NCBI RefSeq assembly: GCF_000425665.1
Contig: NZ_AUDW01000027.1
Location: forward strand, 1 to 42,307
Length of the DNA stretch: 42,307 nucleotides
DNA from: Gemella cuniculi DSM 15828
GTDB lineage: Bacteria; Bacillota; Bacilli; Staphylococcales; Gemellaceae
Direction of reading: 5' to 3'
Part shown: positions 27,079-35,126 of the stretch, in pieces
Layout of the letters: each line of letters opens with the position of its first letter
How positions within the stretch are numbered: position 1 is the first letter of the stretch
Program-made: the position numbers and the translations under genes
The notes under the pieces: generated by a model
Told to the model about the DNA's origin: nothing
Seen by the model: only the letters and a program-made list of their open reading frames with translations
The model's database searches: none

Positions 27079-27909
27079 ATGAAATACAAACTTTTAACAC
27101 TAGCACCTATCATAGCTGCTGGTACTTTAATAAAACAAAATAAAAAATTAAAAACAACTCACTTAGATTTAACTTTCAATAATCTACCAAAAAATTTCAA
27201 AAATTTCAGAATAGCACATGTTAGTGACATTCATTGTGCAAAGATTGGAATTAGCGATTTATTTTTCTTAGAAAAACTTCGAAAATTTTCCCCAGATATT
27301 ATTGTTATAACTGGGGATATCCTTGATAATTATAATAATGATATGGATATTGTTTATAATATTCTTTCTCAATTATCAAGCATCACTCCTTGTTATTTTG
27401 TATCAGGTAATCATGAATTAAGACTTTTAAAAGAATACGATGAGCTAAAAAAAATATTAAAGAGACTAAATATTACTAACCTAAATAATACAAAAACTTA
27501 TTTAACAAAAGGAGATGAAAAAATCTGTTTAGTGGGAATCGAAGATTATAATTTTTTCAAAGAAGATGAACTTAATCATAGAGAAAATTTTAAAAATATG
27601 CTTTCTAGTTTGTACTCTAAAAATGAATTTAATATCCTTCTTTCTCATCGTCCTGAAAAAATTGATCTTTATGCAAAAACAAATTATAACTTAGTTTTTT
27701 CTGGACATGCACACGGAGGACAATGGCAGCTTCCTTTTATTGGAGGAATATTTTCCCCAAGTCAAGGCTTCTTTCCGAAATATATAAAAGGAACTTATAT
27801 ACAAAATAAAACCACTCTCGTTGTTTCTCAAGGCCTTGGTAATAGTTCTTTTCCTATAAGGTTTAACAATCAAATAGAGTTAGTTTTAGTAACTTTGAAT
27901 AAAAAATAA
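27079..27909 (+). CDS. Membrane-anchored metallophosphoesterase (YkuE-like)
   Basis: A 276-residue calcineurin-like phosphoesterase with all five metal-binding blocks: HVSDIHCAK, VITGDILDN, VSGNHELR, LLSHRPE and SGHAHGGQW. The N-terminus MKYKLLTLAPIIAAGTLIKQ is a short hydrophobic segment likely to hold it at the membrane, as in YkuE. The ATG at 27079 is preferred over a GTG at 27070, because AAGGTGA (27066-27072) overlaps the GTG. The gene is divergent from addA. Substrate unknown; related proteins act on phosphodiesters or UDP-linked lipids. Confidence 0.93.
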   Translation: MKYKLLTLAPIIAAGTLIKQNKKLKTTHLDLTFNNLPKNFKNFRIAHVSDIHCAKIGISDLFFLEKLRKFSPDIIVITGDILDNYNNDMDIVYNILSQLSSITPCYFVSGNHELRLLKEYDELKKILKRLNITNLNNTKTYLTKGDEKICLVGIEDYNFFKEDELNHRENFKNMLSSLYSKNEFNILLSHRPEKIDLYAKTNYNLVFSGHAHGGQWQLPFIGGIFSPSQGFFPKYIKGTYIQNKTTLVVSQGLGNSSFPIRFNNQIELVLVTLNKK

Positions 27910-27978
27910 AATGTTTTTTTAACTTTTTATCTCCATTACTTATATAATTATTTTTTAAATTTTAATTCTACAATAAAG

Positions 27979-28011
27979 TTTAGGTGCATAAATTTTTCCT
28001 ATGTACCTAAA
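27979..28011 (+). terminator. Possible terminator of the phosphoesterase gene
   Basis: TTTAGGTGCATA (27979-27990) pairs with TATGTACCTAAA (28000-28011) with one G-U pair and a 9-base loop. The T-tract after it is weak, so the call is tentative. Confidence 0.5.
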
Positions 28012-28042
28012 TTTACTATACAACCAAAATTATTTTTAACAA

Positions 28043-28085
28043 TAAATAAAAAAGACCACAAAAACATAAGGTTCTTCATGGTCTT
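28043..28085 (-). terminator. Terminator of the small secreted protein gene
   Basis: On the minus strand AAGACCA (28085-28079) pairs with TGGTCTT (28058-28052), followed by TTTTTATTTATTG. It starts 17 bases after the stop. Confidence 0.75.
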
Positions 28086-28102
28086 AAACGTTGTTATCAG
28101 TA

Positions 28103-28483
28103 TTATTTTACTGCACTTGTTTTTGGTAATGCTTTTTTCACAGCTTTTTGAGTTGCTGCTGGTTTAGCCGCTGGTTTTGTAGCTTCAGCTGGTTTAGCTG
28201 CTGGTTTTGTAGCTTCAGCTGGTGAAACAAGATTTCCATTGATATCACGTTGTTCGTATAACGGGAATTTTTTAGGATCAGCTTTTGGATTTTCATCTTT
28301 ATTAGCTAAACCTTGTTGGTTGTAGTATAAATCTGCACCATTTGGAGCATCTGTTGCTTTTCCGTTAGCATCTGTTTGAGTGTACATATCGTTTGGTACA
28401 TCTTTGAACGCGCTAGCTACTGGAGTTGCTAATGTAGCGACAATACCTGCTGCTGCTAAAACTGTTAATAATTTTTTCATCAT
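28103..28483 (-). CDS. Small secreted protein with A/K/P/T repeats and C-terminal LPKTS
   Basis: The 126-residue precursor has a classical signal peptide (MMKKLLTVLAAAGIVATLA, then TPVASA) with a likely cleavage after VASA, leaving about 100 residues. The mature part has a hydrophilic N-terminal half (FKDVPNDMYTQTDANGK and NGADLYYNQQG) and a C-terminal tail with a 10-residue tandem repeat (AEATKPAAKP twice). It ends in KKALPKTSAVK. LPKTS resembles a sortase motif, but the hydrophobic helix and positive tail that sorting needs are absent. It is a single-gene unit with a perfect consensus promoter and an AAGGAGG site, so expression should be very high. No known function is recognised. Confidence 0.85.
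   Translation of the reverse strand: MMKKLLTVLAAAGIVATLATPVASAFKDVPNDMYTQTDANGKATDAPNGADLYYNQQGLANKDENPKADPKKFPLYEQRDINGNLVSPAEATKPAAKPAEATKPAAKPAATQKAVKKALPKTSAVK
28161..28220. repeat. 30-bp tandem repeat inside the secreted protein gene
   Basis: Two direct 30-base copies (28161-28190 and 28191-28220) differ at one base and encode the duplicated AEATKPAAKP unit. Being a multiple of three, copy-number change would alter length without shifting the frame. Confidence 0.9.
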
Positions 28484-28512
28484 ATTCGCCTCCTTCCCTG
28501 TAATATAATTAC

Positions 28513-28541
28513 ATTATATATAGATATGCTAATAATGTCAA
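28513..28541 (-). promoter_or_regulatory. Perfect consensus sigma-A promoter
   Basis: On the minus strand TTGACA (28541-28536), exactly 17 bases, then TATAAT (28518-28513). Both hexamers match the consensus fully. The start site would be near 28506, giving a leader of about 23 bases that contains the AAGGAGG site. Confidence 0.9.
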
Positions 28542-28669
28542 GAGAAAAAACAAAAAAATAAAGATATTTTTTATAATATTTTTTTATTTCTTTAAAGATT
28601 ATTCTTTATTTTTTTATCAAATATTAAGGGGGATATTTTTAAGCGTTAACATTTATTTTTTTTATTACA

Positions 28670-28710
28670 AAACGAGAACTAAGTAAAAATTTATCACTTA
28701 GTTCTCGTTT
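28670..28710 (-). terminator. Terminator after pepF
   Basis: A perfect 15-bp stem (28670-28684 with 28696-28710) around an 11-base loop lies 48 bases after the pepF stop. The minus-strand T-tract is interrupted (TTTTGTAATAAA); the plus strand has one as well. Confidence 0.7.
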
Positions 28711-28757
28711 GAAGTTTTTCATTTATTTTTTAAGCAATTATAAATTATTCATACCAA

Positions 28758-30566
28758 CTATTTTTCAAAATACAATTTTTCAAATTTTTCTATTTTTTCC
28801 TCAAAACCTTTTAATGCTAATTCTACAGCTTCTGGTTTTGACATATCGACTCCAGCATTTTTTAGGACATTAATTGGATAATCTGAATTTCCTTTCGATA
28901 AAAATTCATCAATATATATTTTTGCATTTTGGCTATTTTCTAATATTAATCTTGATAATGCTTGTGCTGCTGAATATCCGGTTGCATACTGATACACATA
29001 ATAATTATAATAGAAATGTGGTACTCTTGACCATTCATATTTAATTTCTTCATCATAAGTAAATACATCTCCATAATATTTTTTAACAAGATTTAAGTAT
29101 TCTGTATTTAAGAAATCTGCTGTAATTGCTCCTCCATTTTGCAAATGTACATTAATCAAATGTTCAAATTCTGCAAATTGAGTTTGTCGGTAAACTGTTC
29201 CAACAAAACCATGTAGTGCTTCATTAAGAACTCTTAGCATTCCTTCCTTATTACCTTCTTTTTCAAATTTATTGTATAAATATTCTGTCAACAAAGCCTC
29301 ATTACAAGTTGATGCAACCTCTGCAACAAAAATCGAATAATTCCCATAAACTTCTGGTTGATTTTTACGTGTATAATATGAATGCATTGAATGCCCTAAT
29401 TCATGAATTAGAGTATACACATCGTTTAAAGTACCATCAAAATTTAGTAAAATAAATGGTTTTGTTGTATATCCTCCCCATGAATAAGCTCCTGAACGCT
29501 TACCTTTATTTGGATAAATATCAATCCAACGTTCTTCAAATGCCTTTTTCATATTATTCACATAATCTTCACCCATTGGTTTTACAGCTTCCAAAACTAT
29601 ATCACGTGCTTCCTCAAAAGTAAATTTAATGGGTTCTCCATCAACCATAGATACCGCTCTATCATATAATCTAAACTCTTCGAAACCTTTTGCTTTTTTA
29701 TGTAGTTCATAATATTTATGCAAAGCTGGAATTTTTTTATTTACTACCTCTACTAAATTATCATAAACTTCTTCTGGTATTAAATTTGAAGATAAGGCGT
29801 GGTTTCTTGTTGAAGAATATTTGTGAGTATCCGCATAATACTTTTTAACTTCTAAATTACCTGCTAAAGTAGATGCTAAAGTATTAATATGTTTTTCAAA
29901 ATATTCATACAAAGAAAAGAAAGTATTTTTTCTAAGAATTCTATCCGTACTCTCCATATATGTTCCATAAGTTCCATGTGTTAAAGTATGTTTATTGCCA
30001 TCTTTATCATAAACATCATTAAATATCACATCTGTATTATTCAATGCAGCAAAAGTTTCGTCACTTGAACGAAGTGCATCACCAGCCATCGCTATTAATT
30101 TTTCTTGTTCAGGAGCTAGTGTGTGTGGACGTTTTTTATTTAATTTCTCCATTTCAAATTTATAAAGTTTAAGTTCTTCCAATTCTTCTAAATATCCATC
30201 AATGATCTTTTCGTCAACTGAAAGAAGCTCTGGAGTTAAAAATGCCCACTCTGCTCCGTATTTAGAATATAAGCCCATAGTTTTTGCATACAATTCCACA
30301 CTGGTTGCATCTGTACTATCTTGATCTTTTTTTAAATGAGCGTAAATCAATAACTCTTCAATTTTTAACATCCACTTTTCAGATGTTTTAAAAATCTCCA
30401 ATAGTGCAGCTGCTCCTTCTTTTACTTTCCCTTGATAATTTTTAATTTCAGGAATAAAATTTTCTACTTCTCTAAACTGTTTCCAAAAATCTTCGCTAGT
30501 GGGAAAGATAGATTCTAAATCCCAGGTATTCTCTAGTTTTTGATCTTTCCTTAATAATTCTGCCAT
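28758..30566 (-). CDS. pepF: Oligoendopeptidase F (M3 family)
   Basis: A 602-residue cytosolic zinc metallopeptidase that cleaves oligopeptides of about 7-17 residues. The zinc-binding HELGHSMH motif lies in TLIHELGHSMHSYYTRK, and the third ligand glutamate is in the following FVAEVASTCNEALLTEYL segment. The N-terminal M3B oligoendopeptidase F domain (ENTWDLESIFPTSEDFW) is present and length is normal. The ATG at 30566 (MAELLRKDQ) is chosen over an upstream in-frame codon at 30590 because AAGGAG sits 7-8 bases before it. Stands alone with a terminator behind it. Confidence 0.96.
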   Translation of the reverse strand: MAELLRKDQKLENTWDLESIFPTSEDFWKQFREVENFIPEIKNYQGKVKEGAAALLEIFKTSEKWMLKIEELLIYAHLKKDQDSTDATSVELYAKTMGLYSKYGAEWAFLTPELLSVDEKIIDGYLEELEELKLYKFEMEKLNKKRPHTLAPEQEKLIAMAGDALRSSDETFAALNNTDVIFNDVYDKDGNKHTLTHGTYGTYMESTDRILRKNTFFSLYEYFEKHINTLASTLAGNLEVKKYYADTHKYSSTRNHALSSNLIPEEVYDNLVEVVNKKIPALHKYYELHKKAKGFEEFRLYDRAVSMVDGEPIKFTFEEARDIVLEAVKPMGEDYVNNMKKAFEERWIDIYPNKGKRSGAYSWGGYTTKPFILLNFDGTLNDVYTLIHELGHSMHSYYTRKNQPEVYGNYSIFVAEVASTCNEALLTEYLYNKFEKEGNKEGMLRVLNEALHGFVGTVYRQTQFAEFEHLINVHLQNGGAITADFLNTEYLNLVKKYYGDVFTYDEEIKYEWSRVPHFYYNYYVYQYATGYSAAQALSRLILENSQNAKIYIDEFLSKGNSDYPINVLKNAGVDMSKPEAVELALKGFEEKIEKFEKLYFEK

Positions 30567-30946
30567 ACTATTTCTCCTTATATAAATCAAAATTTCAAAG
30601 TAATTTAGAAAATTCTCCTTTGTTAAAACTTTAAGAGTTTATAATCAGAAAATTCCTAATTACTTATTTATAATTATAGCATATGTTTAAAGAATTTTGT
30701 ATGAAATCCCATGAAAATTCTGACTATATTTCCTCTATAACTACATTTATAAATAATTTGTAGAATGTAAAAATTAATAATAACAAGGCATAACTTTTTT
30801 CTCTAATTTTATATTTCCGAATTTTCCTTAGCTAAATTAGCTGGACTATCTTTAAGCAAAAGAATCTATTATAAATAAAATATAAGTCCTTGGTTAAATA
30901 GTAATATTATTATTTAACTTTATTTAGAACAAAAACAACATAAAAA
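30567..30946. other. Non-coding A/T-rich region upstream of pepF
   Basis: No gene, RNA or repeat could be supported. A TATAAT on the minus strand (30678-30673) about 105 bases before the pepF ATG is a possible -10, but its -35 is poor. Confidence 0.45.
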
Positions 30947-30988
30947 AACTAACCATTAAAAACTTATTTACGCTCTTAGTGGTTAGTT
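30941..30988 (-). terminator. Terminator of the sulfurtransferase-symporter operon
   Basis: AACTAACCATTAA (30947-30959) pairs with TTAGTGGTTAGTT (30976-30988) with one mismatch/wobble, followed on the minus strand by TTTTTTTATG. It lies 33 bases after the acetyltransferase stop. Confidence 0.85.
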
Positions 30989-31021
30989 CTTTTAACATAT
31001 TCTTGATAAAATTGTTATATT

Positions 31022-31573
31022 TTATTTTTTTAAAATCATATGGTCGTAGTTTTCATGTCCAATATATATTTCACAATCTTTTTTAAAGCCATAGTTCTCA
31101 TAAAGTTTTCTTGCACCATGATTAGATTGAGCAACATTTAAACTTTTTAACTTATACTCTAAATCTACAAATTCAGTTAAAAGTTTATTTCCTATTCCTT
31201 TTCCTCGATTTTCTGAAAAAACATACAATGTGTCTAAATAATATTCATTTTCTAACATTTCATCATAATCAAAAATTATTGTATCGGGTTTTAAACCAAA
31301 TTTCCTTATTACATTTTCAAACCAAAAACTTTGCATTTCATCTAATTTGTCATAATGATAGCCAAAAGAAAATCCTAGTATATTATTATTTTCTTCATAA
31401 ACTGTACAATATTTATAACTAAATCTATCTTCAGTTGATTCAAAAACATAAGTTAAAATTTTATAGAATTCATCTTTAGATACTTCTTTCAATATATCTA
31501 GTTCCAATGATTCTATAAATTCTCCTAGACCTTCTAGAATTTTCTTGTCATTTATTGTTGCTTTTCTAATCAT
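31022..31573 (-). CDS. GNAT family N-acetyltransferase
   Basis: A 183-residue protein with the GNAT core: the acetyl-CoA binding loop RGKGIGNKLL in LYVFSENRGKGIGNKL and the C-terminal NHGARKLYENYGFKKDCEIY block. The acceptor is unknown. The ATG at 31573 has GAGAGG upstream. It is 45 bases downstream of the phosphoesterase gene and is the last gene before the operon terminator. Confidence 0.92.
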   Translation of the reverse strand: MIRKATINDKKILEGLGEFIESLELDILKEVSKDEFYKILTYVFESTEDRFSYKYCTVYEENNNILGFSFGYHYDKLDEMQSFWFENVIRKFGLKPDTIIFDYDEMLENEYYLDTLYVFSENRGKGIGNKLLTEFVDLEYKLKSLNVAQSNHGARKLYENYGFKKDCEIYIGHENYDHMILKK

Positions 31574-31618
31574 AATGCCTCTCGTAACTTTAATAAATAT
31601 TAATTTTGTTTTAAGTTT

Positions 31619-32533
31619 CTAAATTGATACTTTTATTTCATCTCGTTCTAAAGTAGTTCCATTTAAAATTCTATTTTTATAAGATATGCTTGCTGGTGAA
31701 TTTTCGTCCCAACAAATTTCAAACCACTCTAAAAAATCATCAATAGAAAAATCAATTTTAACAAGTTCTACATAAATATCTGCTATCTTTTCGGAAATAA
31801 TTGCTTCTTTATGCTGTGATTTTGCAATTCTAGTTATCAATCCATAAGTAGTACCTTTAAGATTTGCCATTCCTGCCGCTCCATTATTGACAACTATATT
31901 TTTTCCATTATTATAGAGTGCAGGCAAACATGTATGTGTTGTAGCTAGTATATCCACATTATTTTTAACAAACCAACTATCTAATTCATTTTGTCGAGTT
32001 TTATTTTTTAAATTATCATGTGAACATTCCCAACCTGACATACTCTTTTCATCGCCATGAGTTATGGCAACCTTTTTGCCAAATAAATCTATAACCATAG
32101 TTTTTGAACGTTTTTTTATTTCTTTCAAAACACTATCTTCTGTCAGATTATTTTTCATCATATTATGAATAATATTTGAACGCTCTACTACTCCACTATC
32201 TACATTTTTAGGATAATTACAACCACAACCTAAAAAATTATTTTTACTAATTAATTCATACTCAACATTTCCTAATAATTTTATCGAATTTTTTGATAAA
32301 TTCTCTATTTTTAAAAAGTCATCTTTCTGAACATCAAACCAATGCATATCCCCATTAAAAATGATCTGTGCATTTTCTTTTTTAGAAAAATTATTAATTA
32401 TATCAAGAGCAAATCTATTTCCATAAAGTCCGCCAACTATGTACACAACTTCTTTATCAATTTTTTTTACTTTTTCTAACCAGTCTTTTTTCAAAATATA
32501 ATCTATTGAACAATTTCTACCTTTTTCTTCCAT
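31619..32533 (-). CDS. Metallophosphoesterase-like protein
   Basis: The 304-residue product resembles calcineurin-like phosphoesterases in its block order: VYIVGGLYGNRFAL, IIFNGDMHWFD, LLGNVEYEL, VAITHGDEKSMSGW, ILATTHTCLPAL and VVNNGAAGMAN. The first block reads GGLYGN instead of the usual DxHGN, so a metal-binding Asp and His are not where expected; I recall a subfamily that shares this VGGLYGN form, so this may be a distinct active class rather than decay. The ATG at 32533 is one base beyond the TAG stop of the symporter gene, with AAAGGA inside that gene's end, which indicates translational coupling. A longer frame from 32569 would overlap the symporter gene and is less likely. Confidence 0.75.
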   Translation of the reverse strand: MEEKGRNCSIDYILKKDWLEKVKKIDKEVVYIVGGLYGNRFALDIINNFSKKENAQIIFNGDMHWFDVQKDDFLKIENLSKNSIKLLGNVEYELISKNNFLGCGCNYPKNVDSGVVERSNIIHNMMKNNLTEDSVLKEIKKRSKTMVIDLFGKKVAITHGDEKSMSGWECSHDNLKNKTRQNELDSWFVKNNVDILATTHTCLPALYNNGKNIVVNNGAAGMANLKGTTYGLITRIAKSQHKEAIISEKIADIYVELVKIDFSIDDFLEWFEICWDENSPASISYKNRILNGTTLERDEIKVSI

Positions 32534-32534
32534 A

Positions 32535-33905
32535 CTATTTTCCTTTAGCAAATACTCCTGGAATAACATATCCTAGTGTACATAAAATTAATCCGTATAA
32601 GTTTACACCTAGAAGTAAAGCACTCTTACCATTACCTATTGCCCAACTAGCTGGAATTAAATTAATTGTTAATAAAACCCCTAAAACAATCCCAATCCAA
32701 AAACTTAAGTGAAAACCTAGTTTAGTCGGTTTAACAAAACCATGAAGTAAAAATATTGGTGCTAATCCAATTACCATTGTACCACTAATAGTTGTTGCTT
32801 TTAAAATATCGGTTCCCATAATCATAGGAAGATTACCTACAATAGCGAACACAATCATAAATACAATCGCAATTAGTTTTGGATTTTTCAAAGGTTTTCC
32901 TGCCATTTCGGGTAAATCTTTAGCAGTCAATTTACCTAAACTTGCAAATGTTGAATCAAGTGTAGAACCAGCAGCTGAAACCATAACCACTATCATTGCA
33001 AAATATCCTGCAATACCTAAAGTTTTTCCAAGTGCAGCAGGAACATTACTGCTTACTTCCATTCCAATTAATTTTGCGTGAATACCAATAAAACTAAACA
33101 CTAGAATAGAAATAAATCCTAAAATTCCTGAAACAAAAAATGCACGTAACATAGTTTTTTCATTCGCAATAAATCCTCTATCTGTTAATACTGGATCGTG
33201 AAATGGGTAACTAAATAATTGTAAAATAGTAACTAATAACATATCAACACCTGCATTCATAGCCCAAGAACCTGATGTTACAAAATCAGAAATACTATGT
33301 TGTGGTAAGATTAAAGTCACTACCCAACCTACGAAGAAAATAAAAATTATCGCTTGTATGACATCAGTAACAATGGAACTTCTAAGTCCACCTAATACAG
33401 TGTAACCTAACGTAATAGCTGTAAATAAAATTGCTGAAATAATAAATTCTTTACTTCCTGATTTTCCATAATACCCACCAACTACTGATGTATTACTCCA
33501 AACTTCGTTAAAAAGACGAATTAAAATTGCTGCAGAAAAAGCAACTGAAGCAGCTTTTCCATAATTAGAATTTAAAAAACTAACTAATCCTTTAGCTTGA
33601 TACTTTCTTCTTAAGCGATAAATAGCAAGTCCACAAATTGGAATACATAACCAATATGTAGCATATGCTAATCCTCCAACAAATCCATATTGTGCCCCAA
33701 GATTTGCAGCATTAGTAACAGATTTCGCAAAAATCCAACTTATAAAAATACTCAGCATCAACATCATTTCAGTTGGCTTTTCTCCTTTATTACTATCACC
33801 TTTAAAAAATCCTGCTTCATTAACTTTCTTTGGGGACAACATAAACATAATAAATCCATAAACTACTAAAAATCCCCAAAATAAATACCCTGTTATTCCT
33901 TCCAT
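32535..33905 (-). CDS. Sodium:solute symporter family protein
   Basis: A 456-residue membrane protein with about 12-13 helices of the SSS family. The family signature appears as LGGLRSSIVTDVIQAIIFIF, and sodium-site-like residues lie in VSAAGSTLDSTFASLG. The substrate cannot be read from sequence; members carry sugars, amino acids, pantothenate or small organic acids. It is the second gene of an operon headed by a sulfurtransferase and is coupled to the phosphoesterase gene, which suggests a solute that is sulfur-bearing or processed after uptake. The ATG at 33905 follows AAAGGAGA. Confidence 0.93.
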   Translation of the reverse strand: MEGITGYLFWGFLVVYGFIMFMLSPKKVNEAGFFKGDSNKGEKPTEMMLMLSIFISWIFAKSVTNAANLGAQYGFVGGLAYATYWLCIPICGLAIYRLRRKYQAKGLVSFLNSNYGKAASVAFSAAILIRLFNEVWSNTSVVGGYYGKSGSKEFIISAILFTAITLGYTVLGGLRSSIVTDVIQAIIFIFFVGWVVTLILPQHSISDFVTSGSWAMNAGVDMLLVTILQLFSYPFHDPVLTDRGFIANEKTMLRAFFVSGILGFISILVFSFIGIHAKLIGMEVSSNVPAALGKTLGIAGYFAMIVVMVSAAGSTLDSTFASLGKLTAKDLPEMAGKPLKNPKLIAIVFMIVFAIVGNLPMIMGTDILKATTISGTMVIGLAPIFLLHGFVKPTKLGFHLSFWIGIVLGVLLTINLIPASWAIGNGKSALLLGVNLYGLILCTLGYVIPGVFAKGK

Positions 33906-33978
33906 TAATTGATCTCCTTTTATTTAATTTTTTTATTTTTATTAATACATCTGATATTATACAAACTAATTGATTACA

Positions 33979-34018
33979 AATATTTATAGAAGAAAAAATT
34001 TTTTCTTCTATAAATATT
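33979..34018. repeat. 40-bp perfect palindrome between sulfurtransferase and symporter genes
   Basis: Arm 33979-33998 (AATATTTATAGAAGAAAAAA) is the exact reverse complement of 33999-34018. In RNA it would form a long hairpin whose top holds A6/T6 tracts. It lies 18 bases after the sulfurtransferase stop and about 73 bases before the symporter start, so it may act as a partial terminator or processing/stability element inside the operon. Confidence 0.9.
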
Positions 34019-34036
34019 GCTATTACTTTATTTTCT

Positions 34037-34876
34037 TTATTCCACTTCACCAAAACTAGCATATCTTGCAAATGATGGTTCATAATTCCTTACTTTATAT
34101 CCTAATTCTTCCAATATTACCGCTACATAAGATGCACGAACCCCAGTTGTACAATACGTAATTTGTATTTTTTCTTTATTAAGACCCTTTTCTTTAAAAT
34201 AATTTTCTAATTCTGGCCTTGATTTTATAAAACCGTCTTGATTTACTAGTGAATTAAATGGTAAAGATATAGCGTTTGGGATATGCCCTGCCTTATTTTC
34301 TCCGTAGATAACTCGCCCATTATATTCGACTTCTAATCTAGTATCTAAGATTTGAACATTATCATCATCTAATAATGTCAGCAATTCTTCTGTAAATATA
34401 GACTTAGAATTATCAGTTGCCGCTTCTCTTTCTACAGAAGAAACATTTACTCTATCAATTGAAGGATTATAATTTTTATTGAATCCTAGTTTTTCTATTT
34501 TTTCAAAACCACCATCAATAATTTTTATATTATCAAATCCCACATAGTCAAAAGTATAGATCAAACGTCCTTCATCACCAAAGCCACGATCTGGCATAGT
34601 AAAACCATAAACTAAAACTTCAGAATTACTTTCTATACCTAAAATTTTAAAAATTTCTCTGTAGTTTTTTCTACTAAGAAGTTTACCCAATTCTTCACCA
34701 CCGAATTCCCCTAATAAACTTATATCTGTCCAATCAACAACTATCGCTCTATCATACATTAAAGAATTTTCTTCTAACATTCCTCCACGTGCGTCAATCA
34801 CAACAATATTTTTGTTATCTCTATTCTCCAATAAATATTCTACATCCACTAGTTTTTCAAAATTAAAATTCGTCAT
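34037..34876 (-). CDS. Two-domain sulfurtransferase (rhodanese / TST type)
   Basis: A 279-residue protein with two rhodanese domains. The first is structural (NIVVIDARG, DRAIVVDWTDISLL, FGDEGRLIYTFDYVGFDN). The second is catalytic: VQILDTRLEVEYNG, KAGHIPNAISLPFNSLV and the active-site loop ITYCTTGVRAS, in which the cysteine carries the persulfide. It should move sulfur from thiosulfate or mercaptopyruvate to an acceptor such as cyanide or a thiol. The ATG at 34876 follows AAAGGAGG. It leads the operon with the sodium symporter. Confidence 0.93.
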   Translation of the reverse strand: MTNFNFEKLVDVEYLLENRDNKNIVVIDARGGMLEENSLMYDRAIVVDWTDISLLGEFGGEELGKLLSRKNYREIFKILGIESNSEVLVYGFTMPDRGFGDEGRLIYTFDYVGFDNIKIIDGGFEKIEKLGFNKNYNPSIDRVNVSSVEREAATDNSKSIFTEELLTLLDDDNVQILDTRLEVEYNGRVIYGENKAGHIPNAISLPFNSLVNQDGFIKSRPELENYFKEKGLNKEKIQITYCTTGVRASYVAVILEELGYKVRNYEPSFARYASFGEVE

Positions 34877-34914
34877 AAATTTTCCTCCTTTCTTAAGTTT
34901 TAATCATAAGGATT

Positions 34915-34920
34915 ATTATA
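34915..34920 (-). promoter_or_regulatory. Extended -10 promoter of the sulfurtransferase operon
   Basis: On the minus strand TGTTATAAT (TATAAT at 34920-34915) lies about 38 bases upstream of the ATG at 34876. No good -35 is seen at the usual distance. Confidence 0.55.
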
Positions 34921-35056
34921 ACATATTTAAAAATAAAAATCATATTTTTAATATATAATTTCTATTTAAATAACATATATTTTGTAGTAAAACACTTCTC
35001 AAAATAAATTTATTTCATCAAATTATTGATCAATCATCAAATCGTAATAAATACTA

Positions 35057-35085
35057 TTTACAAAAAATAAATAATGTGTTAAAAT
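35057..35085 (+). promoter_or_regulatory. Promoter of the surface protein gene
   Basis: TTTACA (35057-35062), 17 bases, then TGTTAAAAT (TAAAAT at 35080-35085), a good extended -10 promoter 41 bases before the ATG at 35127. No AdcR-like zinc operator (TTAACNRGTTAA) was seen in the upstream region. Confidence 0.7.
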
Positions 35086-35126
35086 AAATCGGAATGCTTT
35101 TGAAATAAAAAATTAAGGAGAAATAT

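Noticed and set aside
28103-28140. Sortase-anchored protein call from LPKTS
   Set aside because: No hydrophobic segment or basic tail follows the motif, so it cannot be a standard sortase substrate.
31619-32569. Longer start at 32569 for the phosphoesterase
   Set aside because: It would overlap the symporter gene by 35 bases; the ATG at 32533 has a proper ribosome binding site and sits one base beyond the symporter stop.
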